Origin: Nitrososphaerota archaeon
Lineage (GTDB): Archaea; Thermoproteota; Nitrososphaeria; Nitrososphaerales; Nitrosopumilaceae
Reading direction: 5' to 3'
DNA: 37,276 bases
Assembly (NCBI GenBank): GCA_021325615.1
Contig: JAJPGU010000022.1
Coordinates: 1-37,276 of the forward strand
Each line of letters begins with the position of its first letter. Position 1 is the first letter of the stretch. Under the pieces are notes generated by a model. It searched no databases. It had not been told where the DNA came from and saw only the letters and a program-made list of their open reading frames with translations. The position numbers and the translations under genes are program-made. Shown in pieces: positions 37,260 to 37,276 of this stretch.

Positions 37260-37276
37260 TCGCTGGCAAAAAAACA

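Noticed and set aside
1-37276. CRISPR arrays, insertion sequences, prophage or integrase genes
   Set aside because: No spaced direct repeats, transposase, integrase or phage structural motifs were found on either strand.

Overview
The window reads as chromosomal DNA of an archaeon, most likely a member of the Nitrososphaeria (Thaumarchaeota), with roughly even base composition by eye. Archaeal markers are two TFB transcription factors, Gar1, SRP19, ribosomal protein S8e, archaeal-type phosphoglycerate kinase, two tRNA genes with introns after position 37, and TATA-like boxes placed 25-29 bases before many start codons, the pattern of leaderless mRNAs. ScpA/ScpB, a class-I-type DUF1802 protein, a CxxHxxxM cupredoxin and a secreted HYR/RTX-like protein fit Thaumarchaeota. 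I see no transposase, integrase, CRISPR array or phage gene.

Layout. 1-885: 3' end of a large secreted HYR/RTX-like protein. 949-4689: tetrapyrrole operon hemL-hemC-cobA-hemD, every junction a 4-base stop/start overlap. 4866-10032: iron-sulfur operon sufB-sufD-Rieske-sufS-sufU plus a winged-helix/zinc-ribbon protein. 10025-15543: pgk, a degenerate PAP2 membrane protein, a coiled-coil protein with a histone-H1-like tail, a PAC2 protein, an OB-fold protein and a small winged-helix regulator. 15924-18135: HemQ/chlorite-dismutase family protein, DUF1802 and an aldo/keto reductase, again overlapping. 18195-19121: two DNA-binding proteins. 19153-23483: second tetrapyrrole block, a fused siroheme decarboxylase (AhbA-AhbB) divergent from precorrin-2 dehydrogenase, hemA, hemB and a small unknown gene. 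23474-26361: HD hydrolase, a 40-residue C2H2 zinc finger, acyl-CoA dehydrogenase and a His-rich membrane protein. 26483-28588: HxlR regulator, a TFB and an azoreductase-like flavoprotein. 28598-31093: class III aminotransferase, tRNA-Leu(CAA), a 57-residue gene and sufC. 31271-32262: secreted cupredoxin and another secreted protein. 32334-35695: tfb-gar1, SRP19, S8e, scpB, scpA. 35816-37222: TPR-like/receiver protein, Lrp/AsnC regulator and tRNA-Tyr(GTA).

How it fits together. The two tetrapyrrole blocks plus the HemQ-like gene cover glutamyl-tRNA to uroporphyrinogen III (hemA, hemL, hemB, hemC, hemD), then to siroheme precursors (cobA, dehydrogenase) and into the archaeal siroheme-dependent heme route (AhbAB). 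AhbC and AhbD are not in the window. The Suf genes form a second metallocofactor theme: sufC lies 20 kb away from sufBDSU, on the other strand.

Main points of interest: (1) hemA has no ATG/GTG/TTG in front of its conserved N-terminal strand; an ATA overlapping the upstream TAA and preceded by GGTGAT is the best start and puts the catalytic Cys exactly at 50. (2) An HxlR regulator with cysteines placed as in the quinone/diamide sensor YodB sits upstream of a TFB that overlaps an azoreductase-like gene, with palindromes at both promoters: a candidate archaeal electrophile-response module built on a dedicated general transcription factor. (3) Several small genes (40, 57, and possibly 28 and 36 residues) are easily missed.
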